DNA of 64,000 nt from Amia ocellicauda (Eukaryota; Chordata; Actinopteri; Amiiformes; Amiidae). The stretch is taken from NCBI RefSeq assembly GCF_036373705.1, contig NC_089851.1, positions 57,212,497-57,276,496 of the forward strand, written 5' to 3'. Both the position numbers and the translations under genes were made by a program. The notes beneath the pieces were generated by a model that saw only the letters and a list, made by a program, of their open reading frames with translations, had not been told where the DNA came from and made no database searches. This document shows, piece by piece, positions 1-9,810 of this stretch (its first letter is position 1; every line of letters begins with the position of its first letter).

Positions 1-19
1 CGACTGCAGCAACCACATC

Positions 20-93
20 ATGTCTGTGGCGCAATCGGTCAGCGCGTTTGGCTCTTAACCGAAAGGATGGTGGTTTGAATCCACCCAGGGACG
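20..93 (+). pseudogene. tRNA-Asn-derived sequence with anticodon CTT, copy 1
   Basis: The body matches vertebrate tRNA-Asn (A box TGGCGCAATCGG, anticodon arm TTTGG/CCGAA). The loop reads CTCTTAA, so the anticodon is CTT (Lys) instead of GTT (Asn). D, anticodon and T stems pair well. The acceptor 5' strand is altered relative to the copy at 7251 and pairs poorly. The T loop is TTTGAAT, which loses the conserved C56 of the B box. A TTTT tract follows at about 100. I call it a pseudogene or an anticodon-shifted relic; transcription cannot be excluded. Confidence 0.7.
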
Positions 94-257
94 GCCTGCT
101 TTTCCCCCCGCCCCTTGTTATTTTTTCTACTTCTGGCGGTCAGCTTGCCAGACTGCGGCTACAGTAACCTTAAGCTGCTTGCTGCGGACGGCCGTCGTGC
201 AAAAATGTATTGAGCGTTTAGAAACTTCCTTTCCATTGCCTAGGCCAACATAAACCA

Positions 258-331
258 AGGCACTGCTGGGAGTCCAACCCAGGGTTTCCTGTTTACAAGA
301 CAGGCGCTTTGACCAACTAAGCCACGGTGCC
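258..331 (-). tRNA. tRNA-Thr(TGT), copy 1
   Basis: Reading the minus strand gives a 74-nt cloverleaf: acceptor GGCACCG, D arm GCTTAGTTGGTCAAAGC, anticodon stem CCTGT/ACAGG with loop CTTGTAA (anticodon TGT). The acceptor 3' side CAGTGCC leaves one C-A mismatch. The T loop reads TTGGACT instead of TTCGACT, so C56 is lost here and in copy 2, while the copy at 7489 keeps TTCGACT. The nearest A-run serving as a minus-strand terminator lies about 50 bp downstream. It may be a weakened gene. Confidence 0.75.
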
Positions 332-374
332 AGGACTCTCCCATTCCCCAGTGCCTACACTCAGGTGTAAGGCA

Positions 375-464
375 CAAAACAAAACAAAACAAAACAAAAC
401 AAAACAAAACAAAACAAAACAAAACAAAACAAAACAAAACAAAACAAAACAAAACAAAACAAAA
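375..464. repeat. (AAAAC)n microsatellite, copy 1
   Basis: About 18 uninterrupted AAAAC pentamers lie between the two tRNA-Thr genes. They produce long open frames of repeating Phe-Val-Leu-Cys or Lys-Gln-Asn residues that are not genes. Confidence 0.95.
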
Positions 465-750
465 TCTGGATGCAGGCTGCAACAAAGGAAGCACACAGAG
501 GTGAAAACGTAAGGTTGACGGGAGCAACAAGCTCCCTGTTGCGACTGTCCAGGGGCGGCAATGGGAATTGGATGTTGGCCGTAGCGCGTGTCCTTTAGGT
601 TCTGGTTCTTCTGTACAATCCGGCGTCTGTCCAGTTGGCTTTCCGGTTCATTACGTCCTCTGATGGCTTTACGATAAGCCTATCTTGCTAAAACTGATGA
701 TCGACAAAGCGGAAGCACAAGCTTCGCAAGGAGCACAGAAAGCCCGCCTA

Positions 751-824
751 AGGCACCGCTGGGATTTGAACCCAGGACCTCCTGTTTACTAGACAGGCGC
801 TTTAACCAACTGAGCCACGGCGTC
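751..824 (-). tRNA. tRNA-Thr(AGT), copy 1
   Basis: The minus strand reads as a canonical 74-nt tRNA-Thr: D arm GCTCAGTTGGTTAAAGC, anticodon stem CCTGT/ACAGG, loop CTAGTAA (anticodon AGT), T arm with TTCAAAT and an intact B box. The first acceptor stretch is GACGCCG here and GGCGCCG in copies 2 and 3, so this copy has a weakened second pair. It lies just left of the minisatellite. Confidence 0.85.
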
Positions 825-851
825 AAATCTGCAGCTGCTGCTGCTGATAGT

Positions 852-2403
852 AGCATAACAGCAGATCACGGACCACTGTCAATCAGGAGCTTGCCTTGCC
901 GTCCATCCATCCATCTATCTATCTATGACTCTCAATATCTAACTCTCTTGCTTGCTATCGCTCCCCCAATGGTCAGTAGCATAGTAGCATAACAGCAGAT
1001 CACGGACCACTGTCAATCAGGAGCTTGCCTTGCCGTCCATCCATCCATCTATCTATCTATCTATCTATGACTCTCGATATCTAACTCTCTTGCTTGCTAT
1101 CGCTCCCCCAATGGTCAGTAGCATAGTAGCATAACAGCAGATCACGGACCACTGTCAATCAGATGCTTGCCTTGCCGTCCATCCATCCATCTATCTATCT
1201 ATCTATCTATGACTCTCGATATCTAACTCTCTTGCTTGCTATCGCTCCCCCAATGGTCAGTAGCATAGTAGCATAACAGCAGATCATGGACCACTGTCAA
1301 TCAGATGCTTGCCTTGCCGTCCATCCATCCATCTATCTATCTATCTATCTATCTATGACTCTTGATATCTAACTCTCTTGCTTGCTATCGCTCCCCCAAT
1401 GGTCAGTAGCATAGTAGCATAACATCAGATCACGGACCACTGTCAATCAGATGCTTGCCTTGCCGTCCATCCATCCATCTATCTATCTATCTATCTATGA
1501 CTCTCGATATCTAACTCTCTTGCTTGCTATCGCTCCCCCAATGGTCAGTAGCATAGTAGCATAACAGCAGATCACGGACCACTGTCAATCAGATGCTTGC
1601 CTTGCCGTCCATCCATCCATCCATCTATCTATCTATGACTCTTGATATCTAACTCTCTTGCTTGCTATCGCTCCCCCAATGGTCAGTAGCATAGTAGCAT
1701 AACAGCAGATCACGGACCACTGTCAATCAGATGCTTGCCTTGCCGTCCATCCATTCATCCATCCATCTATCTATCTATCTATCAATGACTCTCGATATCT
1801 AACTCTCTTGCTTGCTATCGCTCCCCCAATGGTCAGTAGCATAGTAGCATAACAGCAGATCACGGACCACTGTCAATCAGATGCTTGCCTTGCCGTCCAT
1901 CCATCCATCTATCTATCTATCTATCTATGACTCTTGATATCTAACTCTCTTGCTTGCTATCGCTCCCCCAATGGTCAGTAGCATAGTAGCATAACAGCAG
2001 ATCACGGACCACTGTCACTCAGATGCTTGCCTTGCCGTCCATCCATCCATCCATCTATCTATCTATCTATCAATGACTCTCGATATCTAACTCTCTTGCT
2101 TGCTATCGCTCCCCCAATGGTCAGTAGCATAGTAGCATAACAGCAGATCACGGACCACTGTCAATCAGATGCTTGCCTTGCTGTCCATCCATCTATCTAT
2201 CTATCTATCTATCAATGACTCTCGATATCTAACTCTCTTGCTTGTTATCGCTCCCCCAATGGTCAGTAGCATAGTAGCATAACAGCAGATCACGGACCAC
2301 TGTCAATCAGATGCTTGCCTTGCCGTCCATCCATCTATCTATCTATCTATCTATGACTCTTGATATCTAACTCTCTTGCTTGCTATCGCTCCCCCAATGG
2401 TCA
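852..2403. repeat. Minisatellite array 1 (142-146 bp unit, about 11 copies)
   Basis: Each unit starts AGTAGCATAGTAGCATAACA, passes a fixed stretch containing CGGACCACTGTCAATCAG, then a variable (CCAT)n(CTAT)n core, and ends in a fixed stretch containing GCTCCCCCAATGGTC. Unit ends fall at about 974, 1116, 1258, 1404 and so on to 2402. Length variation comes mainly from the tetranucleotide core, so each unit is a minisatellite with its own embedded microsatellite. No coding capacity is seen. Confidence 0.95.
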
Positions 2404-2493
2404 CGTATGTTGCATTCAACGACAAAGAAAATCGTGTGCTGGAAATGATTTTTGGCAACTGTGAAGGAACTGCACGACTGCAGCAACCACATC

Positions 2494-2567
2494 ATGTCTG
2501 TGGCGCAATCGGTCAGCGCGTTTGGCTCTTAACCGAAAGGATGGTGGTTTGAATCCACCCAGGGACG
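2494..2567 (+). pseudogene. tRNA-Asn-derived sequence with anticodon CTT, copy 2
   Basis: This matches the sequence at 20-93 at an offset of 2474, including the CTT anticodon, the altered acceptor strand and the TTTGAAT T loop. The CTT anticodon therefore arose before the cassette duplicated, or was spread by conversion. It cannot be a single-read error. Confidence 0.7.
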
Positions 2568-2731
2568 GCCTGCTTTTCCCCCCGCCCCTTGTTATTTTTT
2601 CTACTTCTGGCGGTCAGCTTGCCAGACTGCGGCTACAGTAACCTTAAGCTGCTTGCTGCGGACGGCCGTCGTGCAAAAATGTATTGAGCGTTTAGAAACT
2701 TCCTTTCCATTGCCTAGGCCAACATAAACCA

Positions 2732-2805
2732 AGGCACTGCTGGGAGTCCAACCCAGGGTTTCCTGTTTACAAGACAGGCGCTTTGACCAACTAAGCCACG
2801 GTGCC
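2732..2805 (-). tRNA. tRNA-Thr(TGT), copy 2
   Basis: Same sequence as the gene at 258-331: anticodon loop CTTGTAA, one acceptor mismatch, and T loop TTGGACT. The shared T-loop change suggests copies 1 and 2 descend from one already altered gene. Confidence 0.75.
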
Positions 2806-2848
2806 AGGACTCTCCCATTCCCCAGTGCCTACACTCAGGTGTAAGGCA

Positions 2849-2928
2849 CAAAACAAAACAAAACAAAACAAAACAAAACAAAACAAAACAAAACAAAACA
2901 AAACAAAACAAAACAAAACAAAACAAAA
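2849..2928. repeat. (AAAAC)n microsatellite, copy 2
   Basis: Same tract as at 375-464 but two pentamers shorter. This is the main length difference between cassette copies 1 and 2 before the arrays. Confidence 0.95.
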
Positions 2929-3214
2929 TCTGGATGCAGGCTGCAACAAAGGAAGCACACAGAGGTGAAAACGTAAGGTTGACGGGAGCAACAAGCTCCC
3001 TGTTGCGACTGTCCAGGGGCGGCAATGGGAATTGGATGTTGGCCGTAGCGCGTGTCCTTTAGGTTCTGGTTCTTCTGTACAATCCGGCGTCTGTCCAGTT
3101 GGCTTTCCGGTTCATTACGTCCTCTGATGGCTTTACGATAAGCCTATCTTGCTAAAACTGATGATCGACAAAGCGGAAGCACAAGCTTCGCAAGGAGCAC
3201 AGAAAGCCCGCCTA

Positions 3215-3288
3215 AGGCACCGCTGGGATTTGAACCCAGGACCTCCTGTTTACTAGACAGGCGCTTTAACCAACTGAGCCACGGCGCC
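3215..3288 (-). tRNA. tRNA-Thr(AGT), copy 2
   Basis: Canonical 74-nt tRNA-Thr on the minus strand with GGCGCCG acceptor, loop CTAGTAA (anticodon AGT) and T loop TTCAAAT. All main stems pair and both internal promoter boxes fit the consensus. It is among the best tRNA candidates in the window. Confidence 0.9.
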
Positions 3289-3311
3289 AAATCTGCAGCT
3301 GCTGCTGCTGA

Positions 3312-6300
3312 TAGTAGCATAACAGCAGATCACGGACCACTGTCAATCAGGAGCTTGCCTTGCCGTCCATCCATCCATCTATCTATCTATGACTCTCAAT
3401 ATCTAACTCTCTTGCTTGCTATCGCTCCCCCAATGGTCAGTAGCATAGTAGCATAACAGCAGATCACGGACCACTGTCAATCAGGAGCTTGCCTTGCCGT
3501 CCATCCATCCATCTATCTATCTATCTATCTATGACTCTCGATATCTAACTCTCTTGCTTGCTATCGCTCCCCCAATGGTCAGTAGCATAGTAGCATAACA
3601 GCAGATCACGGACCACTGTCAATCAGATGCTTGCCTTGCCGTCCATCCATCCATCTATCTATCTATCTATCTATGACTCTCGATATCTAACTCTCTTGCT
3701 TGCTATCGCTCCCCCAATGGTCAGTAGCATAGTAGCATAACAGCAGATCATGGACCACTGTCAATCAGATGCTTGCCTTGCCGTCCATCCATCCATCTAT
3801 CTATCTATCTATCTATCTATGACTCTTGATATCTAACTCTCTTGCTTGCTATCGCTCCCCCAATGGTCAGTAGCATAGTAGCATAACATCAGATCACGGA
3901 CCACTGTCAATCAGATGCTTGCCTTGCCGTCCATCCATCCATCTATCTATCTATCTATCTATGACTCTCGATATCTAACTCTCTTGCTTGCTATCGCTCC
4001 CCCAATGGTCAGTAGCATAGTAGCATAACAGCAGATCACGGACCACTGTCAATCAGATGCTTGCCTTGCCGTCCATCCATCCATCCATCTATCTATCTAT
4101 GACTCTTGATATCTAACTCTCTTGCTTGCTATCGCTCCCCCAATGGTCAGTAGCATAGTAGCATAACAGCAGATCACGGACCACTGTCAATCAGATGCTT
4201 GCCTTGCCGTCCATCCATCTATCTATCTATCTATCTATGACTCTTGATATCTAACTCTCTTGCTTGCTATCGCTCCCCCAATGTTCAGTAGCATAGTAGC
4301 ATAACAGCAGATCATGGACCACTGTCAATCAGGTGCTTGCCTTGCCGTCCATCCATCCATCCATCCATCTATCTATCAATCTATCTATGACTCTTGATAT
4401 CTAACTCTCTTGCTTGATATCGCTCCCCCAATGGTCAGTAGCATAGTAGCATAACAGCAGATCACGGACCACTGTCAATCAGATACTTGCCTTGCCGTCC
4501 ATCCATCTATCGATCTATCTATCTATAACTCTTGATATCTAACTCTCTTGCTTGCTATCGCTCCCCCAATGGTCAGTAGCATAGAAGCATAACAGCAGAT
4601 CGCGGACCACTGTCAATCAGATGCTTGCCTTGCCGTCCATCCATCCATCCATCTATCTATCTATCTATCAATGACTCTCGATATCTAACTCTCTTGCTTG
4701 TTATCGCTCCCCCAATGGTCAGTAGCATAGTAGCATAACAGCAGATCACGGACCACTGTCAATCAGATGCTTGCCTTGCCGTCCATCCATCTATCTATCT
4801 ATCTATCTATGACTCTTGATATCTAACTCTCTTGCTTGCTATCGCTCCCCCAATGTTCAGTAGCATAGTAGCATAACAGCAGATCACGGACCACTGTCAA
4901 TCAGGTGCTTGCCTTGCCGTCCATCCATCCATCTATCTATCTATCTATCTATGACTCTTGATATCTAACTCTCTTGCTTGCTATCGCTCCCCCAATGGTC
5001 AGTAGCATTGTAGCATAAGAGCAGATCACGGACCACTGTCAATCAGGTGCTTGCCTTGCCGTCCATCCATCCATCCATCCATCTATCTATCAATCTATCT
5101 ATGACTCTTGATATCTAACTCTCTTGCTTGATATCGCTCCCCCAATGGTCAGTAGCATAGTAGCATAACAGCAGATCACGGACCACTGTCAATCAGATAC
5201 TTGCCTTGCCGTCCATCCATCTATCGATCTATCTATCTATAACTCTTGATATCTAACTCTCTTGCTTGCTATCGCTCCCCCAATGGTCAGTAGCATAGAA
5301 GCATAACAGCAGATCGCGGACCACTGTCAATCAGATGCTTGCCTTGCCGTCCATCCATCCATCCATCTATCTATCTATCTATCAATGACTCTCGATATCT
5401 AACTCTCTTGCTTGTTATCGCTCCCCCAATGGTCAGTAGCATAGTAGCATAACAGCAGATCACGGACCACTGTCAATCAGATGCTTGCCTTGCCGTCCAT
5501 CCATCTATCTATCTATCTATCTATGACTCTTGATATCTAACTCTCTTGCTTGCTATCGCTCCCCCAATGTTCAGTAGCATAGTAGCATAACAGCAGATCA
5601 CGGACCACTGTCAATCAGGTGCTTGCCTTGCCGTCCATCCATCCATCTATCTATCTATCTATCTATGACTCTTGATATCTAACTCTCTTGCTTGCTATCG
5701 CTCCCCCAATGGTCAGTAGCATTGTAGCATAACAGCAGATCACGGACCACTGTCAATCAGATGCGTGCCTTGCCGTCCATCCATCCATCCATCTATCTAT
5801 CTATCTATCAATGACTCTCGATATCTAACTCTCTTGCTTGCTATCGCTCCCCCAATGGTCAGTAGCATAGTAGCATAACAGCAGATCACGGACCACTGTC
5901 AATCAGATGCTTGCCTTGCCGTCCATCCATCTATCTATCTATCTATCTATCTATGACTCTCGATATCTAACTCTCTTGCTTGCTATCGCTCCCCCAATGG
6001 TCAGTAGCATAGTAGCATAACAGCAGATCACGGACCACTGTCAATCAGGTGCTTGCCTTGCCGTCCATCCATCCATCTATCTATCTATCTATCTATGACT
6101 CTTGATATCTAACTCTCTTGCTTGCTATCGCTCCCCCAATGGTCAGTAGCATTGTAGCATAACAGCAGATCACGGACCACTGTCAATCAGATGCGTGCCT
6201 TGCCGTCCATCCATCCATCCATCTATCTATCTATCTATCAATGACTCTCGATATCTAACTCTCTTGCTTGCTATCGCTCCCCCAATGGTCAGTAGCATAG

Positions 6301-7147
6301 TAGCATAACAGCAGATCACGGACCACTGTCAATCAGATGCTTGCCTTGCCGTCCATCCATCTATCTATCTATCTATCTATCTATGACTCTCGATATCTAA
6401 CTCTCTTGCTTGCTATCGCTCCCCCAATGGTCAGTAGCATAGTAGCATAACAGCAGATCACGGACCACTGTCAATCAGATACTTGCCTTGCCGTCCATCC
6501 ATCTATCGATCTATCTATCTATAACTCTTGATATCTAACTCTCTTGCTTGCTATCGCTCCCCCAATGGTCAGTAGCATAGTAGCATAACAGCAGATCACG
6601 GACCACTGTCAATCAGATGCTTGCCTTGCCGTCCATCCATCCATCCATCTATCTATCTATCTATCTATGACTCTTGATATCTAACTCTCTTGCTTGCTAT
6701 CGCTCCCCCAATGGTCAGTAGCATAGTAGCATAACAGCAGATCACGGACCACTGTCAATCAGATGCTTGCCTTGCCGTCCATCCATCCATCCATCTATCT
6801 ATCTATCTATCAATGACTCTCGATATCTAACTCTCTTGCTTGCTATCGCTCCCCCAATGGTCAGTAGCATAGTAGCATAACAGCAGATCACGGACCACTG
6901 TCAATCAGGTGCTTGCTTGCCGTCCATCCATCCATCCATCTATCTATCTATCTATCTATGACTCTTGATATCTAACTCTCTTGCTTGCTATCGCTCCCCC
7001 AATGGTCAGTAGCATTGTAGCATAACAGCAGATCACGGACCACTGTCAATCAGATACTTGCCTTGCTGTCCATCCATCTATCTATCTATCTATCTATCTA
7101 TGACTCTCGATATCTAACTCTCTTGCTTGCTATCGCTCCCCCAATGG
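3312..7147. repeat. Minisatellite array 2 (same unit, about 27 copies)
   Basis: Same 142-146 bp unit as array 1, longer and with nested higher-order repeats. A block holding a rare CAATCTATCTATGACTC variant recurs about 714 bp apart (near 4377 and 5091, five units). A block with the rare ATGCGTGCC variant recurs about 430 bp apart (near 5761 and 6191, three units). The first units match array 1 in order, so array 2 probably grew by segmental expansion after the cassette duplicated. Confidence 0.95.
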
Positions 7148-7250
7148 TCACGTATGTTGCATTCAACGACAAAGAAAATCGTGTGCTGGAAATGATTTTT
7201 GGCAATTGTGAAGGAACTGGACGACTGCAGCAACCACAACACCTCTGTAT

Positions 7251-7324
7251 GTCTCTGTGGCGCAATCGGTCAGCACGTTTGGCTGTTAACCGAAAGGATG
7301 GTGGTTCGAATCCAACCAGGTACG
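7251..7324 (+). tRNA. tRNA-Asn(GTT)
   Basis: A 74-nt tRNA-Asn with acceptor GTCTCTG, A box TGGCGCAATCGG, anticodon loop CTGTTAA (GTT) and an intact B box GGTTCGAATCC. A TTTT terminator begins at about 7331. Three stem irregularities are visible: one in the D stem (GCAC side), one in the acceptor (CAGGTAC side), and weakened T-stem pairing (GGTGG with CCAAC). It is the only cassette copy with the Asn anticodon and may be functional or slightly decayed. Confidence 0.75.
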
Positions 7325-7488
7325 GCCCACTTTTCCCCCCGCCCCTTGTTATTGTTTCTACTTCTGGCGGTCAGCTTGCCAGACTGCGGCTACAGTAACC
7401 TTAAGCTGCTTGCTGCGGACGGCCATCTTGCAAAAATGTATTGATCGTTTAGAAACTTCCTTTCCATTGCCTAGGCCAACATAAACCA

Positions 7489-7562
7489 AGGCACTGCTGG
7501 GAGTCGAACCCAGGGTTTCCTGTTTACAAGACAGGCGCTTTGACCAACTAAGCCACGGTGCC
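7489..7562 (-). tRNA. tRNA-Thr(TGT), copy 3
   Basis: Minus-strand tRNA-Thr with loop CTTGTAA and T loop TTCGACT, so the B box keeps its conserved C. One acceptor mismatch (CAGTGCC side) is shared with copies 1 and 2. Of the three TGT copies this is the most likely to be active. Confidence 0.8.
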
Positions 7563-7604
7563 AGGACTCTCCCATTCCCCAGTGCCTACACTCAGGCGTA
7601 AGGC

Positions 7605-7680
7605 ACAAAACAAAACAAAACAAAACAAAACAACACAAAACAAAACAAAACAAAACAAAACAAAACAAAACAAAACAAAA
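7605..7680. repeat. (AAAAC)n microsatellite, copy 3
   Basis: Same tract as in the other cassettes, with one CAACAC interruption near 7631 that marks this copy as more diverged. Confidence 0.95.
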
Positions 7681-7966
7681 TCTGGATGCAGGCTGCAACA
7701 AAGGAAGCACACAGAGGTGAAAACATAAGGTTGACGGGAGCAACAAGCTCCCTGTTGCGACTGTCCAGGGGCGGCAATGGGAATTGGATGTTGGCCGTAG
7801 CGCGTGTCCTTTGGGTTCTGGTTCTTCTTTACAAACCGGCGTCTGTCCAGTTGGCTTTCCGGTTCATTACGTCCTCTGATGGCTTTACGATAAGCCTATC
7901 TTGCTAAAACTGATGGTCGACAAAGCGGAAGCACAAGCTTCGCAAGGAGCACACAAAGCCCGCCTA

Positions 7967-8040
7967 AGGCACCGCTGGGATTTGAACCCAGGACCTCCTG
8001 TTTACTAGACAGGCACTTTAACCAACTGAGCCACGGCGCC
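7967..8040 (-). tRNA. tRNA-Thr(AGT), copy 3
   Basis: Canonical tRNA-Thr(AGT) on the minus strand with acceptor GGCGCCG, loop CTAGTAA and T loop TTCAAAT. One D-stem base differs (AAGT instead of AAGC), giving a G-U pair. It lies about 30 bp left of the Tc1 insertion at 8070. Confidence 0.85.
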
Positions 8041-8069
8041 AAATCTGCTGCTGCTGCTGATAGTAGCAT

Positions 8070-8760
8070 ACCCCACCGGGTACCACTCATCTCCACTACA
8101 AATAGGAAAAAGAGGCTACAATTTGCACAAGCTCACCAAAATTGGACAGTTGAAGACTGAAAAAATGTTGCCTGGTCTGATGAGTCTCGATTTCTGTTGA
8201 GACATTCAGATGGTAGAGTCAGAATTTGGCGTAAACAGAATGAGAACATGGATCCATCATGCCTTGTTACCACTGTGCAGGCTGGTGGTGGTGGTGTAAT
8301 GGTGTGGGGGATGTTTTCTTGGCACACTTTATGCCCCTTATTGCCAATTGGGCATCGTTTAAATGCCACGGCCTACCTGAGCATTGTTTCTGACCATGTC
8401 CATCCCTTTATGACCACCATGTACCCATCCTCTGATGGCTACTTCCAGCAGGATAATGCACCATGTCACAAAGGTCGAATCATTTCAAATTGGTTTCTTG
8501 AACATGACAATGAGTTCACTGTACTAAACTGGCCCCCACAGTTACCAGATCTCAGCCCAATAGAGCATCTTTGGGATGTGGTGGAACGGGAGCTTTGTGC
8601 CCTGGATGTGCATCCCACAAATCTCCATCAATTGCAAGATGCTATCCTATCAATATGGGCCAACATTTCTAAAGAATGCTTTCAGCACCTTGTTGAATCA
8701 ATGCCACGTAGAATTAAGGCAGTTCTGAAGGCAAAAGTGGGTCAAACACCAAGTGAGTAC
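8070..8760 (+). mobile_element. Tc1/mariner (DD36E type) transposase pseudogene
   Basis: Translation gives a Tc1-type transposase from just before the first catalytic Asp (WSDESRF, near 8175) through VMVWGMFSWHTL, QQDNAPCHK and DLSPIEHLWD to the C-terminal RLVESMPRR-like part (here HLVESMPRRIKAVLKAK). Between the second Asp (QQD) and the Glu (PIE) I count 36 residues, so the signature is DD36E, as in the Incomer group, not the DD34E of classic Tc1. The DNA-binding N-terminus is absent, and a stop codon follows VED just upstream of the first Asp (at about 8158). It begins directly in the minisatellite start, so it inserted or was joined there. It is dead; the C-terminal two thirds remain open to about 8889. 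Confidence 0.85.
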
Positions 8761-8889
8761 CAAGTGAAATCTATTAAAGTATTGAAGTATCCCAATGTTA
8801 TAAGTTACACTTCATGTATACATGTGTTTGGAAGTTTATCCAAATATATTCTACCAGTATATTTAGAATGCAACATTTTTGCAGTCTAA

Positions 8890-9300
8890 TATATTCACAG
8901 TATACAATACATGCAATATGAGATTGTTGTGTATTTAGCAGTATACTAAATGTATATTATAAGGAGACATATATGTATGCATTTTTATATATTTAGTATA
9001 AAATACATGTGTAGATGTTACAGTATATTTGCATATCATTATATATATTAAAAACAAGTTTACATATAATTCTGAATATACTTAAGTTATATTAAACAAT
9101 ATTTGTATTGTATAATATAGTGTATTTGACCATATTTATGTATCAAGTGACATACTAAAACTGCAATTGATATTTAAAAGTATATTTTCACCATATATTA
9201 TAAAATGGTATGCACATTTATAAAACATATTAATACATTAAAATACATTTCATATTTCAGAATAATATATATTTTTAAATATTTTCTTTTTGTAAGGGTA
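8890..9300. other. AT-rich DNA with TATACT-type motifs
   Basis: Very AT-rich sequence with many short TATACT/AGTATA motifs and no open frame of note. The same stretch recurs inverted at about 30960-31366 and 62565-62975. No gene is seen. Confidence 0.7.
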
Positions 9301-9310
9301 TCTTCCATAA

Positions 9311-9496
9311 ATGCAGTTTTACCAAACAAAGGAAAACCAGGAAAGGTTGGTGGAGGAGATTACGCAGTTTTGGCAGCCCATTCTGAAACCCACTGCAGAA
9401 TATATTCTGGCAGGAGGTCTGATTAAAATACTGGAAAATCTTCAATCAAAGTCAAGAAATGTGTCAAAAGGCTTCCAGTTTCCTTTCCTGCCATGA
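9311..9496 (+). other. Possible coding exon, unrecognised
   Basis: An open stretch encodes about 61 residues including EEITQFWQPILKPTAEYI and NLQSKSRNVSKGFQFPF, with protein-like composition unlike the AT-rich flanks. The frame is kept identical in the inverted copies at 30766-30951 and 62369-62554. It starts near an AAATGCAG that could be a splice acceptor, and AATAAA occurs about 100 bp downstream. I do not recognise the family. It could be the last exon of a transposon gene. Confidence 0.3.
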
Positions 9497-9529
9497 GAAG
9501 TATGCTGATTTCAGAACCTCTATGAAGTA

Positions 9530-9740
9530 GATTCCTTATTTTTCAAAAAATAAGTAATGGTTATTTTTTTCACTGTTTCCTCAATATATTAATAATAAAC
9601 TGTTTTATTTTTTTCTGCAAAATAAGTAAAGTTTACTTATTTATTTCTGGAGAAATAAGTAATAGTTACTCATTCCTTATTTCTGTTTCCCTGTTTTTTC
9701 ACAAAATAAGTAATGGTTATTTCAAAAATCCCTGTTTACA
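9530..9740. repeat. Degenerate AATAAGTAATGGTTATT repeats
   Basis: At least four irregular copies of a 16-20 bp AT-rich motif (AATAAGTAATGGTTATT and variants such as AATAAGTAAAGTTTACTT) are spread over 200 bp. Longer versions lie at 30437-30725 and 62045-62335, with extra poly-A tracts. Confidence 0.7.
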
Positions 9741-9810
9741 AATGTAAGGACTTATAGGACAACAGCATTACATACAGATAGATAACATACATTAGTTATT
9801 ATGCTTACAA

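Larger units (their letters stand above)
1..8069. repeat. Tandem tRNA cassette, three copies
   Basis: Three copies of one cassette begin near 1, 2475 and 7226. Each holds a tRNA-Asn-type sequence on the plus strand, then tRNA-Thr(TGT), an (AAAAC)n tract and tRNA-Thr(AGT), with both Thr genes on the minus strand. Copies 1 and 2 are nearly identical, apart from two fewer AAAAC units in copy 2, and each is followed by a minisatellite array. Copy 3 is more diverged, keeps the more canonical tRNA-Asn, and is cut off by a Tc1 element just after the point where an array would start. Copies 1 and 2 therefore look like the youngest duplication. Confidence 0.9.

Noticed and set aside
240-561. Open frames of repeated Phe-Val-Leu-Cys or Lys-Gln-Asn
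   Set aside because: They are translations of the (AAAAC)n tract; the same applies to 2714-3025 and 7471-7777.
852-7147. CRISPR-like appearance of regularly spaced repeats
   Set aside because: Units are 142-146 bp, nearly identical throughout, with microsatellite cores instead of unique spacers, in a vertebrate-type context.
8197-8889. 230-residue frame as a host gene
   Set aside because: Motifs identify it as a Tc1/mariner transposase fragment lacking its DNA-binding domain.
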